From Pseudomonas baetica (GTDB lineage Bacteria > Pseudomonadota > Gammaproteobacteria > Pseudomonadales > Pseudomonadaceae), in the NCBI RefSeq assembly GCF_019733355.1, contig NZ_JAIHLQ010000025.1, positions 1-64,000 of the forward strand: 64,000 bases of DNA. The letters run 5' to 3'. This document shows positions 42,626 to 52,119 of the stretch, piece by piece; within the stretch, counting starts at the first letter, position 1, and every line of letters begins with the position of its first letter. The position numbers and the translations under genes were made by a program. Under the pieces are notes generated by a model. That model saw only the letters and a program-made list of their open reading frames with translations. It searched no databases and was not told the origin of the DNA.

Positions 42626-43738
42626 ATGGCCCGCCACTTGTTCCAACCCGTCGCACTGGGCCCCTATACGCTTGCGCATCGTGTAGCGATGGCACCGTTG
42701 ACGCGTTCGCGCGCCGGCCAGCCGGGCGATGCCCCGACCGCCATGAATGCCGAGTATTACCGTCAACGCGCGAGCGCCGCGCTCATCATCACTGAAGCCA
42801 CGCAGATCTCGCGGCAAGGTCAGGGTTATGCCTGGACACCGGGCATCTACACCCATGATCAAGTCCGGGCCTGGCGCGAAGTCAGCACGGCGGTGCATGA
42901 CGCCAGCGGCTTGATCTTCATGCAACTGTGGCACGTCGGGCGGGTTTCGCACCCAAGCTTCCAACCCGACGCCGGTCTGCCGGTCGCGCCCAGCGCCTTA
43001 CCAGTGCCCGGCAAAACTTTTATCGTCGATCAAAAGGGTAACGGTATCTGGAGCGACGTGCCTCTGCCGCGCGCCCTGGAAACCTCGGAAATCGCCGGCA
43101 TCATCACCGACTATCGCCGGGCGGCGCGCAACGCGCTGGATGCCGGCATGGACGGCGTGGAAATCCATGCCGGAAATGGTTATCTGCTCGATCAATTCCT
43201 TAACAGCAACAGTAACCAGCGCGAAGACGATTACGGCGGCAGCGTTGAGAATCGCGCACGCTTTCTGCTGGAGGTGGTAGCGGCGGTCGCTGAAGAAGTA
43301 GGTGCTGAACGGGTCGGTGTGCGTCTGACGCCGATGGGACGATTCATGGGCATGGGCGATGACACACCCGAGACTACGTTCGGTCATCTCGTCGAGATGC
43401 TCAACCAATGGAATCTGGCCTACCTGCATCTGGTGGAGCCTGCGATGGTCGGGACGGTCAAGGACGAAAACTTCGACCCGCGCTGGGACGCGATCATCGC
43501 CCAGCTTCGCCAAGCCTGGAAAGGCGTTCTGATTCTGGCCGGCGGGTATGACGCCGAGTCCGCCGAGCGAGCACTGATCTCAGGTCGCGCCGACATCATC
43601 GCGTTCGGTAGACCTTTTCTGGCCAACCCTGACCTGCCGCGACGGATTCACGAGGGCTTACCGCTCAACACCCCGGACCCGAGCAGCTTTTTTGGTGGCG
43701 ATCAGCGCGGCTACATCGACTATCCGTTTTACGCCTGA
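42626..43738 (+). CDS. Old Yellow Enzyme family alkene reductase (NemA-like)
   Basis: A 370-residue FMN-dependent TIM-barrel enzyme. Substrate-binding His and Asn are visible in 'EIHAGNGYLLDQFLNSNSN', and 'MAPLTRSRAGQPGD' and 'MQLWHVGRVSHPSFQP' are family signatures. 'RADIIAFGRPFLANPDLP' is the phosphate-binding end. It reduces activated alkenes or nitro compounds using NADPH. The ATG at 42626 follows a GGAG site by seven bases. It appears monocistronic. Confidence 0.93.
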   Translation: MARHLFQPVALGPYTLAHRVAMAPLTRSRAGQPGDAPTAMNAEYYRQRASAALIITEATQISRQGQGYAWTPGIYTHDQVRAWREVSTAVHDASGLIFMQLWHVGRVSHPSFQPDAGLPVAPSALPVPGKTFIVDQKGNGIWSDVPLPRALETSEIAGIITDYRRAARNALDAGMDGVEIHAGNGYLLDQFLNSNSNQREDDYGGSVENRARFLLEVVAAVAEEVGAERVGVRLTPMGRFMGMGDDTPETTFGHLVEMLNQWNLAYLHLVEPAMVGTVKDENFDPRWDAIIAQLRQAWKGVLILAGGYDAESAERALISGRADIIAFGRPFLANPDLPRRIHEGLPLNTPDPSSFFGGDQRGYIDYPFYA

Positions 43739-44107
43739 GATGAAGACGCCGGCCGGTACGCGCGGCGACTCGAGCAGATTGGCGCCCTCCTCGCTTGCTT
43801 GCACTTGCAACGTAACGCCCTTCGCCTTGCTGTAGCTCTGTTCAGGCGTCCGAGTGGGAGGAATTTGCCCGTTCAGTCGACACGCCAATGCCTGCCATGG
43901 ACTCTCGAGGCTTGAGAGACCATGCCGAAATTATCTTGCATGGCGTCGCGTTTGATGTGCGCACCTCCCAAACGGCTCAGCAACAGCTTGAGAACCCCCT
44001 GTTGCAGCGCAAGAATCGGCAGCGAAGCGCCACGCATTGACGCGCCTGATGGTCGGGTCAACTGTTTAGGTTCGTTTAGAGCACTGGTCAGTCTGAAGCC
44101 ACAGCAT
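43739..44107. other. Stretch without a supportable gene
   Basis: About 370 bases. The minus strand has two short frames with partly coding character, 'SYSKAKGVTLQVQASEEGAN' near 43800 and an 84-codon frame from 44127 to 43873 with 'LPILALQQGVLKLLLSRLGG', but neither has a convincing start or a family I recognise. They may be remnants of older genes. Confidence 0.4.
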
Positions 44108-44371
44108 TCAATTCGCCGCCCTTTCACGCGGCCACGCTCTCATTTCATGAGCAAGGCTGAGCTCTGCGCGAACTTCATCGATGAGTGCAGTTATTGCCTG
44201 GTTTCCTGTCAGACACGTGATGGAAATGCCTGTGACCATCAACTCTATCCGCCCCGATAGAGGGTCATAGATCTGCGCCTGAAGATAACCCTGCGGCTCA
44301 ATCTGACATTTGCATGAAAGCGGCAAAAAAGCCGATTCGATGATGTGGCGCAGTTCAAGGTTTGACAGCAT
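44108..44371 (-). CDS. DUF1652 family protein
   Basis: An 87-residue protein with the DUF1652 signature 'LSNLELRHIIESAFLPLSCKC', then 'YDPLSGRIELMVTGIS' and 'AITALIDEVRAEL'. The family is largely confined to Pseudomonas and has no known function; many genomes carry several copies. The ATG at 44371 has an AAGGGG site upstream on the minus strand. It has no operon partner. Confidence 0.85.
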   Translation of the reverse strand: MLSNLELRHIIESAFLPLSCKCQIEPQGYLQAQIYDPLSGRIELMVTGISITCLTGNQAITALIDEVRAELSLAHEMRAWPRERAAN

Positions 44372-44562
44372 GTCGACCCCTTTGAGCAGGAGCCAGCCAA
44401 GGCACTCGCGCTTTACTGGATTGATTGTGGTGCCATCACCCATAACACCTGGCGCAGCAATGACATGATCAGCGTACGCCTTCGTGCTCGACACGTTATA
44501 CCCTTTAGCAATCGAACCCTTTTATCTCGCTTCCATAGCACGCACTTGCCGAGGATGCCGCA

Positions 44563-44772
44563 ATGCCGAAGAAACAGCCGGTCGTTCAAGAGGCCGCAAC
44601 AGCCGCAGACATCGAGCGCGCCATCCAGGCGTTGAACAAAATGGCGGAACGCCTCTGGGGGGACAGTCGAGAAGCGGAGGCCAAAGCCCTTCTCGACGCG
44701 CTTGATGCGCTAAACAGGGCACTCGACAGAATCAGGATTGGAGAAAGTCGCAGGGTGGTCACACTCCATTGA
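44563..44772 (+). CDS. Small helical hypothetical protein
   Basis: A 69-residue protein, mostly charged alpha helix ('ADIERAIQALNKMAERLWG', 'AKALLDALDALNRALDRI'). It has no signal peptide or membrane segment. An ATG with GAGGATG upstream supports translation. The last 60 bases overlap the end of the minus-strand LysR gene, which lowers confidence somewhat. I do not recognise the family. Confidence 0.55.
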   Translation: MPKKQPVVQEAATAADIERAIQALNKMAERLWGDSREAEAKALLDALDALNRALDRIRIGESRRVVTLH

Positions 44773-45675
44773 ACCGCTCACGCTATTGTCCAGCGACGCC
44801 AGTAGCCATGTCCTGAGGGCCACTATTTTCTCCGAATCAGCCGTTTCATGAGGCGCCACCAGATAGAACCCCAGATCATCTTTCAAGCGCAGAGCAAATG
44901 GCGACACCAGTCGCCCTGCTCGCAGATCATCGGCGACATAGGTCGAACGCCCCATGCATACGCCTTGCCCGTCCACAGCGGCCTGCACCGCCATCATCGC
45001 CAGATCAAACGTCAACCTTGGCCCTTCTGCCAGTTGCGCTGGCTGACCGGCGGCACTGAGCCAGGTGTTCCAGTCTCCGGCGGTCATGCCACTGACTTGC
45101 AGCATCGTGTGGTTCGCAAGATCGGCGGGTGTGCTCAAGGCCTTCGCCCCGCCAGGCAATGCGGGACTGCATACCGGGAATATTTCATCAGACATCAAGA
45201 AGTCGGCGCGCAAACCCTTCCAGTCGCCCCGACCATAACGAATCGCTGCGTCAATGCCGCCCTTGCGAAAATCTACCAGATCGGTGGAGGCACTGACCCG
45301 CACATCAATATGGGGATACGCCTGCTGAAACGACGGCAGACGTGGCAATAACCACTTCGACGCCACCGATACCAAGGTACTGATGGTCAACACACTGTTG
45401 TTGCGCGATGCCAGTAATTGTTCGGTCGAATAGCGCAGCCCTTGGAATGCCGAGCGGATACCGGGCAAATAAGCCTGGCCATGCTCAGTGAGTGCCAAAC
45501 CGTCTTTGAGGCGCAGAAACAAAGACACACCCAACGCCTCCTCGAGCCGGCGAATCTGATGACTGATGGCGGTTTGCGTGACGTTAAGCTCTTCGGCTGC
45601 CTTAGTGAAACTCATGTGTCTAGCGGCGGATTCGAAGGTTTTCAAGCCGTTGAGAGAGGGAAGCCTGGCAAACAT
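44710..45675 (-). CDS. LysR family regulator, GcvA type
   Basis: A 321-residue protein of the GcvA/AmpR-like LysR subgroup. It has 'LPSLNGLKTFESAARHMSFTKAAEELNVTQTAISHQIRRLEEAL' as its DNA-binding head (shown in part: 'SFTKAAEELNVTQTAISHQ') and 'KGGIDAAIRYGRGDWKGLRA' as the effector-domain signature. The ATG at 45675 gives the subgroup's usual start. It diverges from the gstA gene 110 bases away, which it may control (inference). Confidence 0.9.
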   Translation of the reverse strand: MFARLPSLNGLKTFESAARHMSFTKAAEELNVTQTAISHQIRRLEEALGVSLFLRLKDGLALTEHGQAYLPGIRSAFQGLRYSTEQLLASRNNSVLTISTLVSVASKWLLPRLPSFQQAYPHIDVRVSASTDLVDFRKGGIDAAIRYGRGDWKGLRADFLMSDEIFPVCSPALPGGAKALSTPADLANHTMLQVSGMTAGDWNTWLSAAGQPAQLAEGPRLTFDLAMMAVQAAVDGQGVCMGRSTYVADDLRAGRLVSPFALRLKDDLGFYLVAPHETADSEKIVALRTWLLASLDNSVSGSMECDHPATFSNPDSVECPV

Positions 45676-45784
45676 ATGAAGCTCAATGACCATGAGATTT
45701 TGTCATACGCTAACACTCGAAATGACCTTTGCGAAGCCTGAGACGAGGAGTGATCCTGACGCCTTCTTTCAGCCAGGAAGCGCC

Positions 45785-46396
45785 ATGAAACTGTATTTCG
45801 CGCCCATGACCTGCTCTCTCTCCCCGCACATTGTGCTGCGGGAATTGGGCTTGCCGTTCGAACTGATTCGCGTCAATAACCAGAGCAAATGCACCGCCGA
45901 CGGGCGCGACTTTCGCAAGATCAACCCCAAGGGGTACGTTGCAGCGCTGGAACTGGATAACGGCGAGGTACTAACGGAGGGGCCGGCAATTCTTCAATAT
46001 CTGGCGGATCAGGCGCCGGACCACGCAATGGCTGCGGCCAACGGCACCTGGGAGCGCTCGCGGTTGCAGGAACATCTGAACTTCATCAGCGCCGAAATCC
46101 ATGGTGGCAGCGCCCCGCTGTTCAGTGCTGAGTTCCCGGAAGCGATCAAAACCGTTTTCAAGCAAAAGCTCGTCAAACGTCTGGATTACCTGAGCGGCAG
46201 CCTTTCGGAACAGGACTATCTGATGGGCACGTTCACGGTTGCCGATGCCTATCTGTTCACCGTGCTCACATGGCTACCAACCTTCAATATCGACATAGAA
46301 AACTGGCCGGCCCTCGCCAGTTATAGTCGCCGTGTCGCTGCACGACCCAGTGTCCTGTCAGCCATCGCGGCAGAGGCGGCGACGCTGCCTGTGTGA
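45785..46396 (+). CDS. gstA: Glutathione S-transferase GstA
   Basis: A 203-residue beta-class glutathione transferase. The N-terminal thioredoxin-like domain begins 'MKLYFAPMTCSLSPHIVLRE' with the conserved Cys10, followed by the glutathione-binding 'TEGPAILQYLADQAP' (Ser/Pro region). The C-terminal helical domain has 'FTVADAYLFTVLTWLP'. It closely follows the E. coli GstA pattern. It conjugates glutathione to electrophiles in the cytoplasm. It is divergent from the GcvA-type regulator. Confidence 0.93.
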   Translation: MKLYFAPMTCSLSPHIVLRELGLPFELIRVNNQSKCTADGRDFRKINPKGYVAALELDNGEVLTEGPAILQYLADQAPDHAMAAANGTWERSRLQEHLNFISAEIHGGSAPLFSAEFPEAIKTVFKQKLVKRLDYLSGSLSEQDYLMGTFTVADAYLFTVLTWLPTFNIDIENWPALASYSRRVAARPSVLSAIAAEAATLPV

Positions 46397-46488
46397 TCCG
46401 GATTGTCAGTTCGTTTTCTCTGAAGGGGCCATGTCCGGAGGGAATCTGTAAACTGCCGCGATATTCACTCGCTCAGACAAGGACCCCC

Positions 46489-46869
46489 ATGGCCAACCAA
46501 AACATCACCTTCACTCCCGATCCGGACGCCGACTCCATTTCCTCCGACGTCGCGACGTTCGGTGGGATCATGGTCTCCACCCAAATTCCGACCCGCGCCG
46601 ATGGCAGCCTGGAACTGGGTGGCATTACCGAGCAAAGCGAATGCACACTGCAAGCGCTGAAAGTTGCCCTGGAACGTGCCGGCAGTTCAATGGATCGGGT
46701 CATGCACCTGACCATCTACCTCACCGACATGGCTGATCGCGCTGCGTTCAACGAGGTTTACCAGCGCTTTTTCGCCAAGCCGTGGCCAGTGCGTGCCGCA
46801 GTCGGTGTCGCCTCGCTGGCGGTTGAGGGCATGCGCGTAGAAGTGACTGCCATGGCGGCCCAGGCTTGA
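46489..46869 (+). CDS. RidA/YjgF family protein
   Basis: A 126-residue RidA-like protein with 'LEQALKVALERAGSSMDRVMHLTIYLTDM'-type central features (seen as 'ALKVALERAGSSMDRV') and 'RAAVGVASLAVEGMRVEV' carrying the conserved arginine and terminal glutamate. RidA family members hydrolyse reactive enamine/imine intermediates; this one belongs to a more divergent subgroup. The ATG at 46489 follows AAGGA. It lies 90 bases after gstA on the same strand. Confidence 0.88.
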   Translation: MANQNITFTPDPDADSISSDVATFGGIMVSTQIPTRADGSLELGGITEQSECTLQALKVALERAGSSMDRVMHLTIYLTDMADRAAFNEVYQRFFAKPWPVRAAVGVASLAVEGMRVEVTAMAAQA

Positions 46870-46954
46870 GCTCCGCTCCTTTCAGGTCATCAGCCGCCGA
46901 CTCATAGAAGCTTAAAATCCGAGCCAAGCCTCTGAAGGCTGGCTCGCGTCTTTT

Positions 46955-47464
46955 TCAGGATCGTTTCCGGGCTTCGAGTGGTCCTGTTGCGACAAGCGAT
47001 AACTTTCCTTCCTTCACGCTGTATTTTTTTACTTGGCCGTCGACCTCAAGCTCAAAGTCGAAGTGGAAACTGGCGGTTATCGAACTGTTCGCGTCATTTC
47101 TCTGAAAGTTAATTTTTCCTGCCTTGGCATAGATGATATGCGGGGTGATCGTGATAAGCCCTTGAACACTACTACCCCGCCCCCCTATGTCGTGTTCTCC
47201 ATCCGGCAACTCGTTATCAATAACGAACGACATTATTTCGAAAATATTGCTTTCTTCTTTTCGATGGTGCGCGATCAGACTAAAGGTCTCGGCGGAACCG
47301 AAGTACAAAGCTCTGCCTTCTTCGGTCGCCTGAAATATCGGCCCGTCAAGTTGCGGATGGACGGGAACAATCACTGCTTTGTAGTAGGTTTCTGGCGCGC
47401 GGGTCTTTCGGTTCAAATTATTTTTGTTGATGCCTAAATAACGAAAATAATCTTTATCGCTCAT
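46955..47464 (-). CDS. Hypothetical protein, unknown family
   Basis: A 169-residue soluble protein starting 'MSDKDYFRYLGINKNNLNRK'. Beta-rich segments follow ('YYKAVIVPVHPQLDGPIFQ', 'LITITPHIIYAKAGKINF'). Base composition is AT-richer than its neighbours, hinting at transfer. It has no signal peptide, membrane helix or motif I recognise. An AAAGGACA site supports the start at 47464. Confidence 0.65.
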   Translation of the reverse strand: MSDKDYFRYLGINKNNLNRKTRAPETYYKAVIVPVHPQLDGPIFQATEEGRALYFGSAETFSLIAHHRKEESNIFEIMSFVIDNELPDGEHDIGGRGSSVQGLITITPHIIYAKAGKINFQRNDANSSITASFHFDFELEVDGQVKKYSVKEGKLSLVATGPLEARKRS

Positions 47465-47673
47465 GACAACATGTCCTTTTCGTAATGAATGTTTGGCGAA
47501 TGACTTCATTACTATTTCGAACTTCCTTCTGCACAACAACTGACAACTCTGACAGTTGCGCGAATCCGCGAAACGTGGCTAGCGCGATTTGCAGACCATC
47601 GGTACATAGGTGCCGACATGTCGTTTCACGGGTAGAATGCGCGCCTAACCGTGACAGCCTGACTAAAAAAACT

Positions 47674-49662
47674 ATGTCCTTGCCAAAGCATCATCTGGAA
47701 TTGCTCAGCCCTGCCCGCGATGTGGCCATCGCTCGTGAGGCGATCCTGCACGGCGCCGACGCCGTGTACATCGGCGGCCCGAGCTTCGGCGCGCGCCACA
47801 ACGCCTGCAACGAAGTCAGCGAGATCGCCGAACTGGTGGAATTCGCCCGCAAATATCACGCGCGCATCTTCACCACCATCAACACGATCTTGCACGACAA
47901 TGAACTGGAACCAGCACGCAAGCTGATCCATCAGCTATACGACGCCGGCGTCGATGCGCTGATCGTTCAGGATCTGGGCGTGATGGAGCTGGACATTCCG
48001 CCGATCGAACTGCACGCCTCGACCCAAACCGACATCCGCACGCTGGAACGGGCAAAGTTCCTCGATCAGGCCGGCTTCTCGCAACTGGTACTGGCCCGCG
48101 AACTGAACCTGCAAGAAATCCGCGCAATCGCCGACGAAACCGACGCTGCGATCGAGTTCTTCATTCATGGTGCGCTGTGCGTGGCGTTCTCCGGCCAATG
48201 CAACATTTCCCACGCGCAGACAGGCCGCAGCGCCAACCGTGGTGACTGCTCCCAGGCCTGCCGCTTGCCGTACACCCTCAAAGATGAAAAGGGTGGCGTG
48301 ATTGCCTACGAAAAACACCTGCTGTCGATGAAAGACAACAACCAGAGCGCCAACATCCGCGCGTTGGTCGAGGCCGGTGTGCGTTCGTTCAAGATCGAAG
48401 GTCGCTACAAAGACATGGGCTATGTGAAGAACATCACCGCCTATTACCGCCAGCGCCTCGACGACGTACTCGAAGATCGCCCGGACCTGGCCCGTGCCTC
48501 CAGCGGCCGCACCGCGCACTTTTTCCTGCCTGACCCGGAAAAAACCTTCCACCGTGGCAGCACCGACTACTTCGTCACCGATCGCAAGATCGACATCGGC
48601 GCTTTCGACTCGCCGACCTTCACCGGTCTGCCGGTGGGCATCGTCGAAAAAGTTGCCAAGCGTGACATGCAGGTCGTGACTCACGAGCCGCTGTCCAACG
48701 GTGATGGCTTGAACGTACTGGTGAAGCGCGAAGTAGTCGGTTTCCGCGCCAACATCGCCGAAGCCAAAGGCGAGTTCGAAGAAGACGGCGAGAAGCGCTA
48801 CCGCTACCGCGTCGAGCCGAACGAAATGCCCGAAGGGCTGTTCAAGCTGCGCCCGAACCACCCGTTGAATCGCAACCTCGATCACAACTGGCAACAGGCG
48901 CTGCAGAAGACTTCTTCGGAGCGTCGCGTGGCCCTGAGCTGGCTCGCACGCCTGCGTGAAGAGCAGCTTGACATCACCGCCACCAGCGAAGAGGGCATCA
49001 GCGCCAGCGTCACGCTTAACGGCCCGTTCGGCGCTGCCAACAAGCCTGAGCAAGCGCTGGAGCAATTGCGCGATCTGCTCGGCCAGCTCGGCACCACGCA
49101 GTACCACGCCACCGACATCAAGCTGGATGCGCCACAGGCGTTCTTCATCCCGAACTCGCAGCTCAAGTCCCTGCGTCGTGAAGTGATCGAAGCGCTGACC
49201 GCCGCCCGTGTCGCCGCGCACCCGCGTGGCAGCCGCAAGGCCGAAACCAGCCCGCCGCCGGTGTACCCGGACTCGCACCTGACGTTCCTCGCCAACGTCT
49301 ACAACCAGAAAGCGCGTGACTTCTACCACCGTCACGGCGTGAAGCTGATTGACGCCGCGTACGAGGCTCACGAAGAGCCAGGCGAAGTGCCGGTGATGAT
49401 CACCAAGCACTGCCTGCGTTTCTCCTTCAACCTGTGCCCGAAACAGGCCAAAGGCGTGACCGGCGTGCGCACCAAGGTCGCACCGATGCAGTTGATCCAC
49501 GGCGATGAAGTGTTGACGCTGAAGTTCGATTGCAAACCGTGCGAGATGCACATCATCGGCAAGATGAAGGGCCACATCCTCAACCTGCCACAACCGGGCA
49601 GTGTGGTCGGCCACATCAGCCCCGAAGACCTGATGAAAACCATCCCGCGCGCACCGCACTGA
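47674..49662 (+). CDS. rlhA: 23S rRNA C2501 hydroxylase RlhA (U32 peptidase family)
   Basis: A 662-residue U32-family protein whose length matches E. coli RlhA (YdcP, about 650) rather than the shorter TrhP (about 450). The N-terminal barrel has 'LELLSPARDVAIAREAILHGADAVYIG' (seen as 'LELLSPARDVAI'). The U32 signature with its cysteines is 'IHGALCVAFSGQCNIS' and 'NRGDCSQACRLPY'. Two more conserved cysteines are near 'KHCLRFSFNLC' and 'FDCKPCEMHII'. These cysteines bind an iron-sulfur cluster. It hydroxylates 23S rRNA at C2501. The ATG at 47674 matches the family start; no strong ribosome site is seen. Confidence 0.88.
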   Translation: MSLPKHHLELLSPARDVAIAREAILHGADAVYIGGPSFGARHNACNEVSEIAELVEFARKYHARIFTTINTILHDNELEPARKLIHQLYDAGVDALIVQDLGVMELDIPPIELHASTQTDIRTLERAKFLDQAGFSQLVLARELNLQEIRAIADETDAAIEFFIHGALCVAFSGQCNISHAQTGRSANRGDCSQACRLPYTLKDEKGGVIAYEKHLLSMKDNNQSANIRALVEAGVRSFKIEGRYKDMGYVKNITAYYRQRLDDVLEDRPDLARASSGRTAHFFLPDPEKTFHRGSTDYFVTDRKIDIGAFDSPTFTGLPVGIVEKVAKRDMQVVTHEPLSNGDGLNVLVKREVVGFRANIAEAKGEFEEDGEKRYRYRVEPNEMPEGLFKLRPNHPLNRNLDHNWQQALQKTSSERRVALSWLARLREEQLDITATSEEGISASVTLNGPFGAANKPEQALEQLRDLLGQLGTTQYHATDIKLDAPQAFFIPNSQLKSLRREVIEALTAARVAAHPRGSRKAETSPPPVYPDSHLTFLANVYNQKARDFYHRHGVKLIDAAYEAHEEPGEVPVMITKHCLRFSFNLCPKQAKGVTGVRTKVAPMQLIHGDEVLTLKFDCKPCEMHIIGKMKGHILNLPQPGSVVGHISPEDLMKTIPRAPH

Positions 49663-49733
49663 GTGGCTGAGTGCGCGGTGCTTCGGCGCCGCGCACGCCT
49701 GCCCCGCTCCGCCGGGCCAAATCGCAGGCATAA

Positions 49734-49767
49734 AAAAACGCCAACTTCTTGCGAAGTTGGCGTTTTT
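49734..49767. terminator. Strong bidirectional terminator
   Basis: A perfect 15-base stem, AAAAACGCCAACTTC, with a TTGC loop has T runs on both strands. It can end rlhA transcription and the minus-strand tRNA-Gln transcript. Confidence 0.92.
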
Positions 49768-49774
49768 CAATAGA

Positions 49775-49849
49775 TGGCAGGGGCGGCTGGATTCGAACCA
49801 ACGCATGGCAGGATCAAAACCTGCTGCCTTACCGCTTGGCGACGCCCCT
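49775..49849 (-). tRNA. tRNA-Gln (anticodon TTG)
   Basis: A 75-base tRNA read on the minus strand: acceptor AGGGGCG pairing with CGCCCCT, D-loop 'AAGCGGTAAGGC', anticodon loop 'TTTTGAT' giving TTG, T-loop 'GTTCGAATC' and encoded CCA. The anticodon and identity bases mark glutamine. It is followed on its own strand by the strong terminator. Confidence 0.95.
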
Positions 49850-50042
49850 ACAGCTCTTGTCAGCGGCTCCGTGAGGATCACTGCGAGAACGGGGCGCAAT
49901 TTACCAACATTCCTTTCGTTTGTGAAGTACGAAATGAATTATTTTTTGTTTTAAAACAGCGACTTATTATTTTGGCCACAATCGTGGCCCTGTCACGTCC
50001 ATTTGGCGGTCAATTATCAGACTGTGGACGCACCACCAAGCG

Positions 50043-51065
50043 CTATTTGACCAGCCGCTTTTCCTTCGACGGGCGATAACCGAAATACGCGCTGTAGCAC
50101 TTGCTGAAATGGCTCGGCGAGACGAAGCCACAGGCCACCAGCACTTCTACCTGCGACAGTTCAGTGTGTTGCAGCAAGCGCCGCGCTTCGGTGATGCGCA
50201 GCTCCAGGTAATAGCGCTGCGGTGTGGTGCCGAGTTGTTCTTTGAACAGACGCTCTAACTGACGACGGGATCGACCGGCGTAAACCGCCAGTTGCTCCAG
50301 CTCCAGCGGCTCTTCGAGGTTGGCATCCATCAGCTTCACCACTTCGCGCAACGGCGCGCTGACGCAGATATTCTCGTCCGGTTTGATCCGCCGATAACGC
50401 GACTCCTCGAACGCCAGAATATCCTCGATGCCCTCGACCAACGCCTTACCGTGCAAACCCTTGATCCAGTCCAGCGCCATATGAAAAGCCCCGGACGGGC
50501 TCGACGCTGTGAGCCGGTCACGATCGATCACGTAGGGCTCGCTGCTGACTTGGGTGGACTTGGCAATTTCGGTGAGTGCCGGACGATGCTCCGGGTGGAT
50601 CGCGCAGCGGTAACTGTCGAGCAATCCGGCGCGGCCAAGAAACCACGCGCCATTCCACAACCCGGCCAGACTGATACCCCGCTCCGCTGCTGCACGCAAC
50701 AGACTGATCAACTCATCGGCCGCCTTCAGCTCGGTGCGATAACCACCGCACACCACCAGCAGATCAAGCTCTTGAAGAGCCGCCAGATCAATCCGCGCAT
50801 CCGGGCGAATGACCAGGCCCAAGTCACTGATCACCTCACCTTCACCCAAGCCAAACGTACGAGAAGCAAACAGCTCCGCACGCAACAGATTGGCGGTGAT
50901 GATCGTGTCCAACGCCTGAGTGAAGGCCGGCAGCGAAAAGTGTTCGAGCAGCAGAAAACCGGTGCGCGTGATGCGAGTTTCAGCAGATTGCTCATTAAGA
51001 TAGCGGAGGTTTTTCCCCTTCATTCCCCCGCTGAATTGGCGTCGTTCGATCAAGGTCGGGTCCAT
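50043..51065 (-). CDS. GlxA family transcriptional regulator (DJ-1/PfpI plus AraC domains)
   Basis: A 340-residue regulator. The N-terminal DJ-1/PfpI-like domain (about 15-190) has 'DLLVVCGGYRTEL' and 'ISLAGLWNGAWFLGRAGLL', with the catalytic cysteine replaced, as in GATase-1-like regulators. The C-terminal AraC domain has 'LEQLAVYAGRSRRQLERLFKEQLG' and 'VEVLVACGFVSPSHFSKCYSAYFG'. Relatives control carnitine, choline or arginine catabolism. It diverges from the PhnD-like ABC operon, its likely target (inference). The start is uncertain: 51065 and 51023 are both possible. Confidence 0.85.
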   Translation of the reverse strand: MDPTLIERRQFSGGMKGKNLRYLNEQSAETRITRTGFLLLEHFSLPAFTQALDTIITANLLRAELFASRTFGLGEGEVISDLGLVIRPDARIDLAALQELDLLVVCGGYRTELKAADELISLLRAAAERGISLAGLWNGAWFLGRAGLLDSYRCAIHPEHRPALTEIAKSTQVSSEPYVIDRDRLTASSPSGAFHMALDWIKGLHGKALVEGIEDILAFEESRYRRIKPDENICVSAPLREVVKLMDANLEEPLELEQLAVYAGRSRRQLERLFKEQLGTTPQRYYLELRITEARRLLQHTELSQVEVLVACGFVSPSHFSKCYSAYFGYRPSKEKRLVK

Positions 51066-51255
51066 CGGTGATGTTGTTATCCGCCGATAGTTGGCCTGAT
51101 CCGCGCCAGAGTCAATCACCCCTGCGGCGATACAACGAACTGCCAGCACTGGCCTTTGGATCGTCGAATGCGTATAACCTCGCCGTTTCGTCTAACCTGA
51201 CTTTGCGCCCAGTTGCAGGCGCACCGACATTGACGCTTACGAAACGGAGATTCCC

Positions 51256-52119
51256 ATGCTCAAGCGAACCCTGGCATTGACGGCCGGTCTGGCCCTGTCC
51301 TTTTCCGCTCTGGTGGCGCACGCCGCCGATGTGCTGAAGGTCAGCGCCATTCCCGATGAGGCCCCGACCGAGCTGCTGCGCAAATTCGAGCCACTGGGCG
51401 CTTATCTGGAACAACAACTGGGCATGAAGGTGCAGTTCGTGCCGGTGGCCGATTACCCGGCGGTAGTAGAAGCACTCGCCACCGACCGTCTCGACATGGC
51501 CTGGCTGGGCGGCTTCACCTTTGTTCAGGCGCGCTTGAAGACCGACGCCACCACTCCGGTGATTCCATTGGTGCAGCGCGAACAGGACGCGCAGTTCACC
51601 AGCAAATTCATCACGGCTGACCCGAACGTCAAGAGCCTGGCCGACCTGAAAGGCAAGACCTTCGCCTTCGGTTCCGTGTCGTCCACTTCCGGCAGCCTGA
51701 TGCCGCGTTACTTCATGCTGAAAAATGACGGCATCAAGCCGGAAGCGTATTTCAGCCGCGTCGCCTACTCCGGCGCCCACGACGCCACCGTGGCCTGGGT
51801 GCAGGCCGGCAAGGTCGACGCGGGTGTGTTGAACGCCAGTGTCTGGCAGAAACTGGTGGATGCCGGCAAGGTCGACACCACAAAAGTGAAAGTCTTCGCC
51901 ACCACCCCGCCCTACTTCGATTACAACTGGACCGTGCGCGGCACGCTCGACCCGGCACTGGCGGCGAAGATCAAAAAAGCTTTCCTTGATCTGGACCCGG
52001 CCAACCCTGAGCAGAAGAAGATTCTTGATCTGCAGGCGGCCAGCCGCTTCATCGATACCAAGCCTGAGAACTACAAGGGCATCGAGGAAGCCGCCCGCGC
52101 TGCCGATCTGCTGAAATGA
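51256..52119 (+). CDS. Periplasmic binding protein, putative selenate/phosphonate type (PhnD-like)
   Basis: A 287-residue secreted binding protein with a signal peptide ('ALTAGLALSFSALVAHA') and the phosphonate-binding-like features 'YLEQQLGMKVQFVPVADYPAVVEAL', in part 'PVADYPAVVEAL', and 'LDMAWLGGFTFVQARLKT'. 'FGSVSSTSGSLMPRYFML' forms the anion-binding loop seen in this group. The family is annotated as putative selenate ABC binding proteins, but the ligand is unproven. A GGAG site precedes the ATG. It overlaps the ATPase gene by four bases, giving a coupled four-gene operon. Confidence 0.88.
   Translation: MLKRTLALTAGLALSFSALVAHAADVLKVSAIPDEAPTELLRKFEPLGAYLEQQLGMKVQFVPVADYPAVVEALATDRLDMAWLGGFTFVQARLKTDATTPVIPLVQREQDAQFTSKFITADPNVKSLADLKGKTFAFGSVSSTSGSLMPRYFMLKNDGIKPEAYFSRVAYSGAHDATVAWVQAGKVDAGVLNASVWQKLVDAGKVDTTKVKVFATTPPYFDYNWTVRGTLDPALAAKIKKAFLDLDPANPEQKKILDLQAASRFIDTKPENYKGIEEAARAADLLK

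Noticed and set aside
47935..49899. 654-codon open frame on the minus strand
   Set aside because: It is antisense to rlhA and runs into the tRNA-Gln gene, so it cannot be a normal protein gene.
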